Below are positions 16,317 to 24,524 of a DNA stretch of 34,968 nt, piece by piece. Origin of the DNA: Anaerolinea sp. (lineage in GTDB: Bacteria; Chloroflexota; Anaerolineae; Anaerolineales; Anaerolineaceae); assembly GCA_029975965.1 (NCBI GenBank), contig JARKOV010000094.1, positions 1 through 34,968 of the forward strand. The letters run 5' to 3'. Within the stretch, counting starts at the first letter, position 1; every line of letters begins with the position of its first letter. The translations under genes were made by a program, and so were the position numbers. The notes beneath the pieces were generated by a model. That model ran no database searches. It was given only the letters and a program-made list of their open reading frames with translations, and was not told the DNA's origin.

Positions 16317-16796
16317 TCAGTCCAGGTTTTGGGCGAAGAACTGCTCTGGATGCTCGCGACCGTTGGCCTTCACCAGGTTGTCGCGCATGCGCACGAGGAA
16401 GCCGGTCAAGACCTCGCGTTCCTGGGGCGTGAACCCGGCCAGCATCTCCTCGCCCACCTGGTTTTCGCGCTCTCGCGTTGCCTGCTCGATCTGCTCGCCG
16501 CTTTCGGTGAGCGAGACCCTCCAGGCGCGCTGATCGGTGGGGTCGGCCTTGCGCTCGATGTAACCGGTGTGGTCCATGCGCTGCAGCATCTTGGTGATTG
16601 TCGAAGGTTGGACGTCCAGCCAGACGGCCAGGTCGGTCTGCGTGCAGCCGCTGTTCTGCTTGAGCAGGTGCAACAAAGGCGGTTGCCCCCGGTAAAGGCC
16701 GATCTCGCTCAGCAGGGCATGCAAGCGGATGTAATGCTGCCGGGCGCATTGGATGACCAGCCAGTTGAAGCGCTCGCCAGGGTGTTCGTTGTTCAT
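16317..16796 (-). CDS. MarR-family transcriptional regulator
   Basis: A 159-residue protein with the MarR winged-helix fold. Dimerisation helices flank an HTH/wing at about 50-105 (QTDLAVWLDVQPSTITKMLQRM then DHTGYIERKADPTDQRAWRVSLTESG), which has the diagnostic DxRxxxVxLT-like wing. MarR dimers usually repress exporter or oxidative-stress genes and let go on binding small phenolic ligands or on Cys oxidation. The ATG at 16796 has an ideal AAAGGAGGT upstream. A perfect palindrome stands just upstream in its leader, implying autorepression. It is located upstream of the ABC exporter pair (same strand) and divergent from the glycyl radical operon, so either or both may be targets. Confidence 0.92.
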   Translation of the reverse strand: MNNEHPGERFNWLVIQCARQHYIRLHALLSEIGLYRGQPPLLHLLKQNSGCTQTDLAVWLDVQPSTITKMLQRMDHTGYIERKADPTDQRAWRVSLTESGEQIEQATRERENQVGEEMLAGFTPQEREVLTGFLVRMRDNLVKANGREHPEQFFAQNLD

Positions 16797-16810
16797 CGGA
16801 CCTCCTTTAT

Positions 16811-16822
16811 TTAGACGTCTAA
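16811..16822. promoter_or_regulatory. Perfect palindrome, probable MarR operator
   Basis: TTAGACGTCTAA, a 12-nt perfect palindrome placed about 7-18 nt downstream of the predicted MarR transcription start and just before the Shine-Dalgarno. This position suits autorepression by the adjacent MarR protein. Confidence 0.6.
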
Positions 16823-16835
16823 CTATTTCTATTTA

Positions 16836-16865
16836 ATTAAATCACGGGCGTGAATGATTGTCAAT
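16836..16865 (-). promoter_or_regulatory. Predicted sigma-70-type promoter of the MarR gene
   Basis: On the minus strand a perfect TTGACA (16860-16865) is separated by 18 nt from TTTAAT (16836-16841). The palindrome at 16811-16822 follows. Confidence 0.55.
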
Positions 16866-16942
16866 ATGAATATTTCCGCCATAAACAATCCTTCCACCAA
16901 CCTTTTACTGCCTTGCCGGCACCTCCCTCGCGCAACCAAATG

Positions 16943-16948
16943 TATAAT
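16943..16948 (+). promoter_or_regulatory. -10 box of the glycyl radical enzyme operon
   Basis: A consensus TATAAT 46 nt before the ATG at 16995. The -35 side is weak, so an activator may be needed. Confidence 0.45.
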
Positions 16949-16994
16949 GGACTCAAATCCCCGCCTGAGCCAAGCCGCACCGATCGGAGGGAAA

Positions 16995-19517
16995 ATGTGC
17001 ACCCCAACCGCTCTGCAAAGCCCCCAGCCCGCCGTCAAGACCCCGCATAATCTTTCGCCGCGCATCCAATGGCTGCGGGAGTATTACTTTTCGGGCACCC
17101 GACGCGCCTGGAACAACGAATACACCGCCTGGACCACCGGAACGCCCTGGGATTTCCAATTCAACGAGCTTTCATTCTATATCGTGCCCGAAACCTATGC
17201 CTTCCTGCAAACCTTTCGCTCCTCCTTCCGCCAGTCGGCGCGCCCGGTGGAGCTGGACCCGGCCTTTTGGAAGTGGAGCCTGCCAGAGCGCCGCGCCTGG
17301 TTCGTCCGGCGGGTGATGGTCGATTACCTGCCGCAGGAGATCCTCCCCGGCGACCTGATCGCCGGCGGGCGCTTCAACATCCTGGCATCTTGCTGTCTCA
17401 ATGAGAAAGAAGCCAGAGAGCGCGACGCGCTGGTTTACGGCCCGCAAGGCTGCCGCGCCGCCATGCTGTGGCTGCACAACCACGGCTACGGCAACGCCGG
17501 CGCCACCAGCGGGCACCTCGTCCCCGATTACGCCGCGGTGATCGAGCGCGGCTGGGCGGGCATCGCCGAGGAGCTGCGCACTCAGTACGATTCCCTGCCT
17601 GTCGCGGAGCGCAACGGACCGCGCGGTGCGCAACTGCGCGCCATGCAGATCGCCGCCACGATGCCGCGCGACCTGGCCACCGCCTACAGCCGAAAGTGCC
17701 GCGAGCTGGCCCGCCAGGAGCCCCTCCCCGAGCGGCGCGCGGAGCTGGAAGAGATGGCCGGCAACCTCGAGCGCGTGCCCTGGAACCCACCCCAAACCTT
17801 CTGGGAAGCCGTGCAGGCGCTGTGGCTCACCCATATGCTGGTGATGAGCGATGAAGGCTACCCCGGTCCAGGTGATTCCTTCGGGCGCATCGACCAGTAC
17901 CTGTTCCCGGCCTGGCAACGCTCGCTGGAGGCTGGCATGCCGCGCGAGTTCGGCAAGGAGATCCTCAAGTGCTTCTGGATCCACTGCAACACCGCCTACG
18001 ACGCCATGATCCGCACCGGCGGCAACCAGGGCATCACCGCCGGCTACGGGCAACTGCTCACCCTCTCGGGGATGGGCCCGGGTGGCTCGGACCTGACCAA
18101 CGACCTGACCTACGCCATGCTCGAAGTGATCGACGAGATGTCGCCAATCCTCGAGCCCAAGCCCAACGTGCGCCTGCACCGCGCCAGCCCAGATGCCTTG
18201 CTCGACAAGGTGGTCGAGATGGTCGCCTCCAGCCAGGGCGCGCCCTTCTTGCTCAACTTCGACGAGCGCTCGATCGCCGGGCTGCTGCTCCAGGCCGAAA
18301 AAGCCGGCGTGCAGCGCTGGATCCACCCCGGCAACGTGCACGACTACGCCCCGGTCGGCTGCCTGGAAAACACCATGGTGGGCAACGACCGTTCCGGCAC
18401 GGTGGACGCCAACCTCAACCTGCTCAAAGCCGTTGAGCTGGCCCTGACCGGCGGTTACGACCTGCTGCCCTTCACCGACCCGCTGACCGGCAAGACCGAG
18501 CTGCCCCAGCGCCACGGCCCCGACACCGGCGACCCGGCGACATTCCACACCTTCGAGGAATTCTGGCAGGCTTACGCCGAACAGACCCGCTACATCATCC
18601 GCAAGATGGTTGAGGTCTACGAGACCTCCGAAGCGGTGCGAGCGCGCTTCCACCCCACGCCCTATCTCTCCTGCCTGGTGCGCGGCTGCGCCGAGAAAGG
18701 CCTGGACGTCACCCAGGGCGGTGCCGAGCTCAACTTCACCACCCTCGAGGCGGTCACCTACGCCACGACGGTCGATTCGCTGCTGGCGGTCCAGTACCTC
18801 GTTTACGAGAAAGGGTTGTGCAGCCTGCCCGAGCTGGTGCAGGCGCTGCGCGACAACTGGGCCGGGCATGAAATCCTGCAGGCGCAGGCGCTGCACCGCG
18901 CCCCCAAGTACGGGCGGGACGACGACGCGGCCGACGCGCTGGGACGGCGGGTGATGGAGCTGTGGACCGAGGAGACCTGGAAACACCGCACGATCTCCAC
19001 CCGGCGCCAGTTCCGCCCCGGCATGCTGAGCTGGAATTACTGGATCGCCTACTCCGACATCCTCCCCGCCAGCCCAGACGGGCGCGCGAAGGGCAAGTTC
19101 CTTTCCAACGCCCTGTGCCCTTCCAACGGTGCCGACACCAACGGGCCGACCGCCAACGTCAACTCGGTCGGCAAGGTGCTGAAAGGCAGGGTACCTGGCG
19201 AAGACGGGTTGCCCAAAGAAGCCCTCAACCTGCTCCCCAATGGGGGCAGCCACACGATCACCTTCAACCCCTCCCTGCTGCGCGACCCGGAGCATCGCGC
19301 CAAGTTCAAGGCCTTCTTGCGCGGCTACGCTGAAAACGGCGGGACGGCGCTGCAGATCAACATGCTGGATGCCGAGATGCTGCGCGACGCCCAGCGCCAC
19401 CCGGAAAATTACCGCCACCTGCTGGTGCGGGTGACCGGCTACAACGCTTACTTCACCAGCATCGGCAAAGAATTGCAGGACGAGATCATCGCCCGCGAGA
19501 GCCACGCAATGGGCTGA
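16995..19517 (+). CDS. Glycyl radical enzyme (PFL-like family), substrate unknown
   Basis: An 840-residue oxygen-sensitive enzyme. The PFL-like barrel shows PGDLIAGGR early, then RTGGNQGITAGYGQ, the active-site loop APVGCLENTM with thiyl-radical Cys456 and Glu458 two residues on, and the C-terminal glycyl loop RVTGYNAYF with Gly815. A C-x-E active site is the pattern of dehydratases, lyases and some decarboxylases of this superfamily; pyruvate formate-lyase itself has a Cys-Cys pair. The frame opens at 16854, but ATG 16995 is chosen because CGGAGGG precedes it by 5 nt and the frame upstream overlaps the promoter. It is followed after 7 nt by its activase. No microcompartment shell genes are nearby, so the product probably is not a strongly toxic aldehyde, or is consumed at once by the downstream dehydrogenase. 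Confidence 0.93.
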   Translation: MCTPTALQSPQPAVKTPHNLSPRIQWLREYYFSGTRRAWNNEYTAWTTGTPWDFQFNELSFYIVPETYAFLQTFRSSFRQSARPVELDPAFWKWSLPERRAWFVRRVMVDYLPQEILPGDLIAGGRFNILASCCLNEKEARERDALVYGPQGCRAAMLWLHNHGYGNAGATSGHLVPDYAAVIERGWAGIAEELRTQYDSLPVAERNGPRGAQLRAMQIAATMPRDLATAYSRKCRELARQEPLPERRAELEEMAGNLERVPWNPPQTFWEAVQALWLTHMLVMSDEGYPGPGDSFGRIDQYLFPAWQRSLEAGMPREFGKEILKCFWIHCNTAYDAMIRTGGNQGITAGYGQLLTLSGMGPGGSDLTNDLTYAMLEVIDEMSPILEPKPNVRLHRASPDALLDKVVEMVASSQGAPFLLNFDERSIAGLLLQAEKAGVQRWIHPGNVHDYAPVGCLENTMVGNDRSGTVDANLNLLKAVELALTGGYDLLPFTDPLTGKTELPQRHGPDTGDPATFHTFEEFWQAYAEQTRYIIRKMVEVYETSEAVRARFHPTPYLSCLVRGCAEKGLDVTQGGAELNFTTLEAVTYATTVDSLLAVQYLVYEKGLCSLPELVQALRDNWAGHEILQAQALHRAPKYGRDDDAADALGRRVMELWTEETWKHRTISTRRQFRPGMLSWNYWIAYSDILPASPDGRAKGKFLSNALCPSNGADTNGPTANVNSVGKVLKGRVPGEDGLPKEALNLLPNGGSHTITFNPSLLRDPEHRAKFKAFLRGYAENGGTALQINMLDAEMLRDAQRHPENYRHLLVRVTGYNAYFTSIGKELQDEIIARESHAMG

Positions 19518-19524
19518 CCCGACC

Positions 19525-20520
19525 ATGCAGACTCTCGCGCAGCCCATCTCCGCCAACCCGGCTCCGCTGCAGGAAAGGGCGACCATCCTGCACCTGCAAC
19601 GCCTGTCCACCGAGGACGGGCCGGGCATCCGCACCACAGTGTTCTTCAAGGGCTGCCCGCTGCGCTGCGCCTGGTGCCACAACCCGGAGAGCCTCTCGCG
19701 CGAGCCGCAGGTGCAGTGGCTGGAGCGGCACTGCATTGGCTGCCGCACCTGTCTGAAGGCTTGCCCGCAGGGGGCGCTGCAACTGTCTCCCCAGGGGCTC
19801 CAGCGCGAGCGCTCCATCTGCCGGGTGTGCGGGGCGTGCGTGGAGGCCTGCCCCGCCGGCGCGCAGGAGCTGCTCGGCAGGCAGGTTGAGCAGGACTGGT
19901 TGCTCGCCGAGCTGCGCAAGGACCGCGCCTACTTCGAGCAGTCCGGCGGGGGTGTGACCCTCTCCGGCGGCGAGCCGGCGCTGCAGCCGGATTTCGCGCT
20001 CGCCCTGTTGCGCGCGTTGCGCGCCGAGGGCATCCAGACCGCGTTGGACACCTGCGGCTTGTGCTCGCCGGCTGTGCTGGAGGACCTGGTCGCCGAGAGC
20101 GACGTGATCCTCTTCGACCTGAAATTGGTCGACTCTGCCGCCCACCGCCTACACACCGGGGCAGGCAACGAGCGCATCCTTGCCAACCTGGCTCGCCTGG
20201 GAGAAATCCTCGCCCAACAGCCTGCAAAGCGCCTGTGGGTGCGCACCCCGCTCATCCCCGGCGCCACGCTGAGCGAAGAGAATATCCGCGCCATTGGCGC
20301 CTGGCTGCAACAGCGCCTGCCCGGGCGGGTGGAGCGCTGGGAGCTGTGCGCGTTCAACAACCTGTGCCGCGACAAATACACCCGTCTCGGTTTGACCTGG
20401 GCTTACGCCGCCACCCCGCTGCTCAGCCCGGACGAGCTGCGCCAGGCCGGGGAGTGGGCGCGCGGCTCCGGTTTCGATCCGCAGCGCGTCCACGTCGGCG
20501 GGCCAACCCGCGTTTCGTGA
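19525..20520 (+). CDS. Glycyl radical enzyme activase (radical SAM)
   Basis: A 331-residue radical SAM protein. After a short N-terminal extension, STEDGPGIRTTVFFKGC leads into the cluster motif CPLRCAWC (CxxxCxxC). An inserted ferredoxin-like region has two 4Fe-4S motifs (CIGCRTCLKACP, CRVCGACVEACP), followed by TLSGGEPALQ, the GGE motif of SAM binding. This two-extra-cluster design is that of activases for dehydratase- and decarboxylase-type glycyl radical enzymes rather than PflA. It cleaves S-adenosylmethionine and abstracts hydrogen from Gly815 of the upstream enzyme under anoxic conditions. The ATG at 19525 lies 7 nt after the enzyme's stop codon. Confidence 0.95.
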   Translation: MQTLAQPISANPAPLQERATILHLQRLSTEDGPGIRTTVFFKGCPLRCAWCHNPESLSREPQVQWLERHCIGCRTCLKACPQGALQLSPQGLQRERSICRVCGACVEACPAGAQELLGRQVEQDWLLAELRKDRAYFEQSGGGVTLSGGEPALQPDFALALLRALRAEGIQTALDTCGLCSPAVLEDLVAESDVILFDLKLVDSAAHRLHTGAGNERILANLARLGEILAQQPAKRLWVRTPLIPGATLSEENIRAIGAWLQQRLPGRVERWELCAFNNLCRDKYTRLGLTWAYAATPLLSPDELRQAGEWARGSGFDPQRVHVGGPTRVS

Positions 20521-20537
20521 TGCCATAAAGGAGAAGC

Positions 20538-21392
20538 ATGACCATCCAACTCGACCAGGCCACCTTTTCAGAGAGCGATCTGCGCGCCTTCGAGCCGGCG
20601 ATGAAGATCGGCTTGCTCGCCACGCGCAACCCGCAGGGCCAGCCGCACCTGACCCTGATCACCAGCCTGATGGGCGGCTCGCCGGCGACGGTCACCTGGG
20701 GCCAGTTCACCGAAGGGCTGAGCAAGGAGCACGTCCGCCAGGACCCGCGCACCGCGTTCATGATCATGAGCCTGCAAAAAGAAATCTGGCGCGGTAAAGC
20801 GCGCTGGACGCACAGCACCACCTCCGGCCCCCACTACGACTTCTACAACAATATCCCCATGTTCCGCTACAACGCCTACTTCGGCATCCACACCGTGCAC
20901 TACATGGACCTGCTCGGTCACACCGGTCGCCAGGCGCTGCCGATGAACGCGGTGATCCTCGCGGCGGTGCGCACGCTGCTGGCGCGCACCCTCGCCCCCG
21001 CGCGCAAGGAGCAGGCGGTGATGAACGGCTGGACGTGCGGCTTCTTCAACAAGCTGGACAACCTGAAATTTATCGCCTTCGTCGACCAGGACGGCTACCC
21101 CTGGATCGTGCCGGCCATCCAGGCCCAGGCCAACGGCAGCCGGCGACTGCTGCTTTCCACCGCGCTGTACCGCGACGAGCTGGCGGCCATCTCAGCCGGC
21201 AGCCCGGTCGCCGTGCTGGGCATGGCGCTGACCATGGAAGACGTGCTCGTGCGCGGAACGTACCTCGGCGCGCGCCGCCGCGCCGGCTTCCACTGCGCCG
21301 AGGTGGAGGTGGAGTGGGTGTACAACCCGATGCCCCCCGCCCCCGGGCAAATTTACCCGCCCGTCCCGCTGCGCCCGGTGACGGAGTTTTGA
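20538..21392 (+). CDS. Double split-barrel protein, pyridoxamine-phosphate-oxidase-like (FMN-type)
   Basis: A 284-residue protein with two segments that look like flavin split barrels: residues about 15-85 (MKIGLLATRNPQGQPHLTLITSL, then RTAFMIMSL) and about 170-260 (LKFIAFVDQDGYPWIVPA, then SPVAVLGMAL). Such proteins bind FMN or F420 and act as oxidases or reductases; the cofactor here cannot be read from sequence. The segment between them (about 95-165) is less typical. It starts 17 nt after the activase with AAGGAGA upstream, so it is part of the glycyl radical operon. It may carry out a redox step on the radical product or protect or repair the enzyme. Confidence 0.7.
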   Translation: MTIQLDQATFSESDLRAFEPAMKIGLLATRNPQGQPHLTLITSLMGGSPATVTWGQFTEGLSKEHVRQDPRTAFMIMSLQKEIWRGKARWTHSTTSGPHYDFYNNIPMFRYNAYFGIHTVHYMDLLGHTGRQALPMNAVILAAVRTLLARTLAPARKEQAVMNGWTCGFFNKLDNLKFIAFVDQDGYPWIVPAIQAQANGSRRLLLSTALYRDELAAISAGSPVAVLGMALTMEDVLVRGTYLGARRRAGFHCAEVEVEWVYNPMPPAPGQIYPPVPLRPVTEF

Positions 21393-21414
21393 GCCAACAG
21401 TCCAGGAGGTCCAC

Positions 21415-22155
21415 ATGCCACCCGAACGCACCACATTCATCACCGGGGCCGACCGCGGGTTGGGGCTGGCACTGGTCGCCGCCCTGCTGGAGCGAGGCTG
21501 GCGGGTTTTTGCCGGGCAATTCATGCCCGACTGGCCCGAACTGGCGCGCCTTTCGGAGCGCTTCCCCCAGTCGCTGACCCTCCTCCCGCTGGATGTGCGC
21601 TCCGAGGAGTCGGCGCTGGCCGCCGCCCAGACGGTTGCCCAATCCACCGACCACATTGACCTGCTGGTCAACAACGCCGGGATCATCACCGGCGAGAGCG
21701 AGATTCCCATCCGCGAGCGGCAGGATTTCGCCGCCATGCAGCGCATGTACGACGTCAACGCCCTCGGCCCGTTGCGCGTCACCCACGCGTTCATGCCGCT
21801 CACCGACCGCAGCGCGCTCAAGCGCCTGTGCTTTGTCTCCTCGGAGGCGGGCAGCATCTCGCGCGCGCGGCGCACTTCCTGGTTCGGCTACACCATGTCG
21901 AAGGCGGCGCTCAATATGGCGGTCAAGCTGCTCTTCAACGACCTGCGCCGCGACGGCTACACCTTCCGCGTGTATCACCCCGGCTGGATGCGCACCTACA
22001 TGTCGGGGGCCAAGAATAACCGCGCCGACCTGGAACCCGAAGAGGCCGCCGGCTACGCGCTGGCGTATTTTCTCAGCGGCATCGACGAGCCCTCGCCGTA
22101 CAATGAGGATGAATTGGTGATGCGCGATTACCAGGGAGAAACGTGGGCGTGGTGA
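21415..22155 (+). CDS. Short-chain dehydrogenase/reductase
   Basis: A 246-residue SDR. It has the Rossmann glycine motif TGADRGLGLAL, NNAGI, the catalytic Ser in VSSEAGS, YTMSK (Tyr-x3-Lys) and a post-catalytic HPGWMRT. It should be a cytosolic NAD(P)-dependent oxidoreductase acting on an alcohol or carbonyl. The start ATG has AGGAGG upstream and lies 22 nt after the split-barrel gene, making it the fourth gene of the glycyl radical operon. An aldehyde or ketone made by the radical enzyme is the natural candidate substrate; this is inference. Confidence 0.88.
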   Translation: MPPERTTFITGADRGLGLALVAALLERGWRVFAGQFMPDWPELARLSERFPQSLTLLPLDVRSEESALAAAQTVAQSTDHIDLLVNNAGIITGESEIPIRERQDFAAMQRMYDVNALGPLRVTHAFMPLTDRSALKRLCFVSSEAGSISRARRTSWFGYTMSKAALNMAVKLLFNDLRRDGYTFRVYHPGWMRTYMSGAKNNRADLEPEEAAGYALAYFLSGIDEPSPYNEDELVMRDYQGETWAW

Positions 22156-22163
22156 AACCCAAT

Positions 22164-22229
22164 GGCACAAGCTGCCGCAGCCGTGAAAACGATGGTCTCA
22201 CACTCCCCCGGCTGCTGGCAGCCTGTGCC
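22164..22229. terminator. Long imperfect hairpin between convergent operons
   Basis: Arms 22164-22182 and 22210-22229 pair over about 18 bp (GGCACA..GCTGCC.GCAGCC), with one mismatch, one bulge and a 27-nt loop. It stands exactly between the ends of the convergent glycyl radical operon and the large minus-strand operon. There is no adjacent T-tract, so it may be a bidirectional stabiliser rather than a classical terminator. Confidence 0.5.
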
Positions 22230-22252
22230 TGCCCCAGAGCCTGATCCGTCCC

Positions 22253-22522
22253 CTACGATTTTTTGGTGAACCAGGCGATATTGTTGTCGAACTTGACGTC
22301 CATGGGCTTCGCCCCAGGCCTGTCGTTTTCATCGACCCAGCAGTTGACCAGCATGCCGTCCGGGGTCTGGTAGACCCGGCAGGCGTCGCCTTCCGAGAGG
22401 ATTTGCAGGTCGAAGTCGCTGGCGACCTGCTCGATCGCATCGAACGAGGTCAAGCCTTTCGTCTCGTATTCCTTGGCCTGCTGGTTGAGCTTGTTGATCC
22501 AGTTTGCGCGTTGATCTTCCAT
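22253..22522 (-). CDS. Small protein of unknown function (89 aa), end of the signalling operon
   Basis: Not recognised. It is a small acidic, soluble protein with a helical N-terminal third (QRANWINKLNQQAKEYETKG) and a beta-rich remainder (LQILSEGDACRVYQTPDG, LVNCWVDENDR), containing two Cys. The ATG at 22522 is chosen because GGAGGTG lies 6-8 nt upstream; the frame is open to 22588. It is the last gene of the minus-strand operon, 72 nt after the phosphatase gene. Confidence 0.65.
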   Translation of the reverse strand: MEDQRANWINKLNQQAKEYETKGLTSFDAIEQVASDFDLQILSEGDACRVYQTPDGMLVNCWVDENDRPGAKPMDVKFDNNIAWFTKKS

Positions 22523-22594
22523 CTGAACACCTCCAACACCGATCTGTAAGTTAATCATACCCATCCAACGTCTTCCAAACGTTACCACGCCGCC

Positions 22595-24145
22595 TCAAAC
22601 ATCCAGGCAGCTAACCGTGAGCAGGGTGACATCGTCTTCTTGCTCCCAACCCGGCCCGGTGAAGGCAGTTAGCTCGCTCATCAGGCGCTGGATCAGCGCA
22701 TCGCCTTCGAGCAACCCCCCGCCCTGCTGGAGGGCGAGCAATTCAGCCAGCCGGCCTGTGCCGAACATCGCCCCCTGGGGATTATGCGCCTCCACCAGCC
22801 CATCGCTGTACATGAACAGGCTTTCACCTGGCGCCAGGAACGTGTCCACTTCCTCGTATTCGGCGTTGGGGAAGATGCCCAGCGGCAGCCCGGTGGCGCG
22901 CAGCTCCACCGCGCCGCGCGCGCTGCGGTGAAAGGGCAGGTTGTGCCCGGCGTTGGTGAAGCGCAGCCTGCCGCTGGCCGGGTCCAGCACCGCCAACAGG
23001 CAGGTGACGAACAGGCCCATCGGCATATCCTGGCACAGCACCTGGTTGACCCGCGAGAGCAGCCTGCCCGGCGAAGCCGCCCCGCGCGAGCCGGAGCTGG
23101 CGACCGCCCCGCGCAGGATGGAGCGCGTATTGGCCATCACCAGAGCGGCCGGCACGCCTTTATCGGTCACGTCGGCCACGACCAGCCCGAGCTTGCCATC
23201 TGGAAAGTGCAGGAAATCGTACAGGTCGCCGCTGACCATGCGCGCCGGCTGCCAGAAAGCCGAGAGCTGCCAGCCGTCGAGGCGGGGCTTGCTGCTGGGC
23301 AGCAGGCTCAACTGCACCTCGCGCGCCATCTTGAGGTCGTGCTCGATGCGCACCCGCTCCAACTCCAGGTGATGCAAATGAGCGATCTCGATCGCCGGGG
23401 CGGCGTTCATCGCCACCGCGTTGAGCAGCTTGATGTCGCCGGCCGCGAAAGGACGGTCGGAGTCGCGCGCCACGATGATCGCGCCGTAAATGCGTTTTTC
23501 GGTCTTGAGCGGCGCCACCAGCAGCGAGACCGGCACCTCGCCGACCCCCTCGAAGAATTCCGCCACCACCATGTCATCCAGCAGTTGCACCGTGCCGGTC
23601 TGAATCGCCCGGTCCAACGCCGCCGTTGGCTGCAGGATGGCGGAGGAGATCTGGTACTTGCAGTGGCACTCGGCGACGAATTGCAGCTGGTTGGTCTTGA
23701 GGTCGTACAGCGCCGCCATGCCGCCGTCCGCCTGGACCATCGGGCAAATCTCGTTCAAGGCGATCTGGCCAATCTCCGCCGGCTGCGGGGAGCGCGCCAG
23801 CTCCTCGGACAGGCGGTAGAGCAGGTGCAGCTCGCGGTACTTGTCCAGCACCTCGCCGGCCAGGTCTTTCTTCTCACCCTCCTGCAAAAGCATAAACTCC
23901 ACCAGCGGAGCCAGCAGTGCCGCGCCCGCAGAGTCCGCTTCGCCGGCCACCCAACCCGCGATCTGCCCATCTTTGCGCAGCGGCAGGCGGTTGCCCCATT
24001 CCAGCCCTTCGGCGGAGCGGTTGGCGTACAACAGGCTGCCGTCTTCGTCGAACAGCGCGACCGGCTCGCCGACCAGGCTGAGAACGTCGCCGATGTAGCG
24101 TTTTTTGTCCTTGACCAGGAACTTCTTAAGCGTGATCCATGCCAT
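22595..24145 (-). CDS. GAF-SpoIIE PP2C-type serine phosphatase (RsbU-like)
   Basis: A 516-residue cytosolic protein: an N-terminal PAS-like segment (VGEPVALFDEDGSLLYANRSAEGL), a GAF domain (about 125-270) and a SpoIIE/PP2C domain (about 285-515). The linker AREVQLSLLP and the metal-binding motifs MVSGDLYDF (Asp307), VADVTDKGVPAALVMA, TNAGHN and MYSDGLVEAHN are all present, so it should be an active Mn/Mg phosphatase. RsbU/SpoIIE enzymes dephosphorylate STAS-domain anti-anti-sigma factors; the STAS gene at 29724 in the same operon is the natural substrate. Its start overlaps the 3' end of the regulator gene by 20 nt, with GGAGGTG upstream. GAF and the adjacent regulator are the likely inputs. 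Confidence 0.92.
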   Translation of the reverse strand: MAWITLKKFLVKDKKRYIGDVLSLVGEPVALFDEDGSLLYANRSAEGLEWGNRLPLRKDGQIAGWVAGEADSAGAALLAPLVEFMLLQEGEKKDLAGEVLDKYRELHLLYRLSEELARSPQPAEIGQIALNEICPMVQADGGMAALYDLKTNQLQFVAECHCKYQISSAILQPTAALDRAIQTGTVQLLDDMVVAEFFEGVGEVPVSLLVAPLKTEKRIYGAIIVARDSDRPFAAGDIKLLNAVAMNAAPAIEIAHLHHLELERVRIEHDLKMAREVQLSLLPSSKPRLDGWQLSAFWQPARMVSGDLYDFLHFPDGKLGLVVADVTDKGVPAALVMANTRSILRGAVASSGSRGAASPGRLLSRVNQVLCQDMPMGLFVTCLLAVLDPASGRLRFTNAGHNLPFHRSARGAVELRATGLPLGIFPNAEYEEVDTFLAPGESLFMYSDGLVEAHNPQGAMFGTGRLAELLALQQGGGLLEGDALIQRLMSELTAFTGPGWEQEDDVTLLTVSCLDV

Positions 24146-24524
24146 CTTTGTTCAACACCTCCGTCACCAGCGCAAGCAGCCCGTCGGGGTCGAACGGCTT
24201 GGTCATCGAGTAGTTCGCGCCGTAGCTCTTCGCGGTGTGCTGGTCGTACGCCTGGCCTTTGGCGGTCAGGATCACCACGAAGACATCCTCCATCTTCAAT
24301 TCCTGCTTGATCGTGCGGCACACCTCAAACCCGTTGATTTTCGGGATCATCACATCCAGCAAAACCACCTGCGGGTGGACCTCGCGCACCAACCTCAAGG
24401 CGTCCTCCCCGTTGTCGGTTTGCAGGATTTCCAGCCCCTCCGCCTCGAGGTCCTCGAGCGTCTGGGAGATCAGCAGGCGAATATACGCCTCATCGTCAAC
24501 GATTAACACCCGTTTCTCATCCAT
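24126..24524 (-). CDS. CheY-like single-domain response regulator
   Basis: A 132-residue stand-alone receiver. It has the acidic pair LIVDDE (Asp10, Asp11), phospho-acceptor Asp57 in VVLLDVMIPKINGFE, Thr87 in VILTAKG and Lys109 in MTKPFDP, all canonical. There is no output domain. Its start overlaps the end of the kinase gene by 8 nt, and it overlaps the phosphatase gene by 20 nt, so it almost surely carries the phosphate from that kinase and may act on the phosphatase. The ATG is preceded by AGAGGA. Confidence 0.95.
   Translation of the reverse strand: MDEKRVLIVDDEAYIRLLISQTLEDLEAEGLEILQTDNGEDALRLVREVHPQVVLLDVMIPKINGFEVCRTIKQELKMEDVFVVILTAKGQAYDQHTAKSYGANYSMTKPFDPDGLLALVTEVLNKDGMDHA

Noticed and set aside
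16034..16533. Short plus-strand frames over the MarR gene 3' end and adjacent non-coding region
   Set aside because: No Shine-Dalgarno, overlap with a well-supported MarR gene, and hairpins within the frames.
16850..16870. An FNR-like site (ATTGTCAAT) near the glycyl radical operon
   Set aside because: Only a short palindrome; it does not match TTGAT-N4-ATCAA and is better explained as the TTGACA box of the MarR promoter on the other strand.
17172..19919. A 915-codon open frame on the minus strand opposite the glycyl radical enzyme and activase
   Set aside because: Both genes on the plus strand have full catalytic motifs. The antisense frame is a by-product of high GC at third codon positions and has no recognisable domain.
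22784..24310. A 508-codon plus-strand frame opposite the SpoIIE phosphatase and regulator genes
   Set aside because: It runs across two well-supported genes on the other strand and shows only shadow-type composition.
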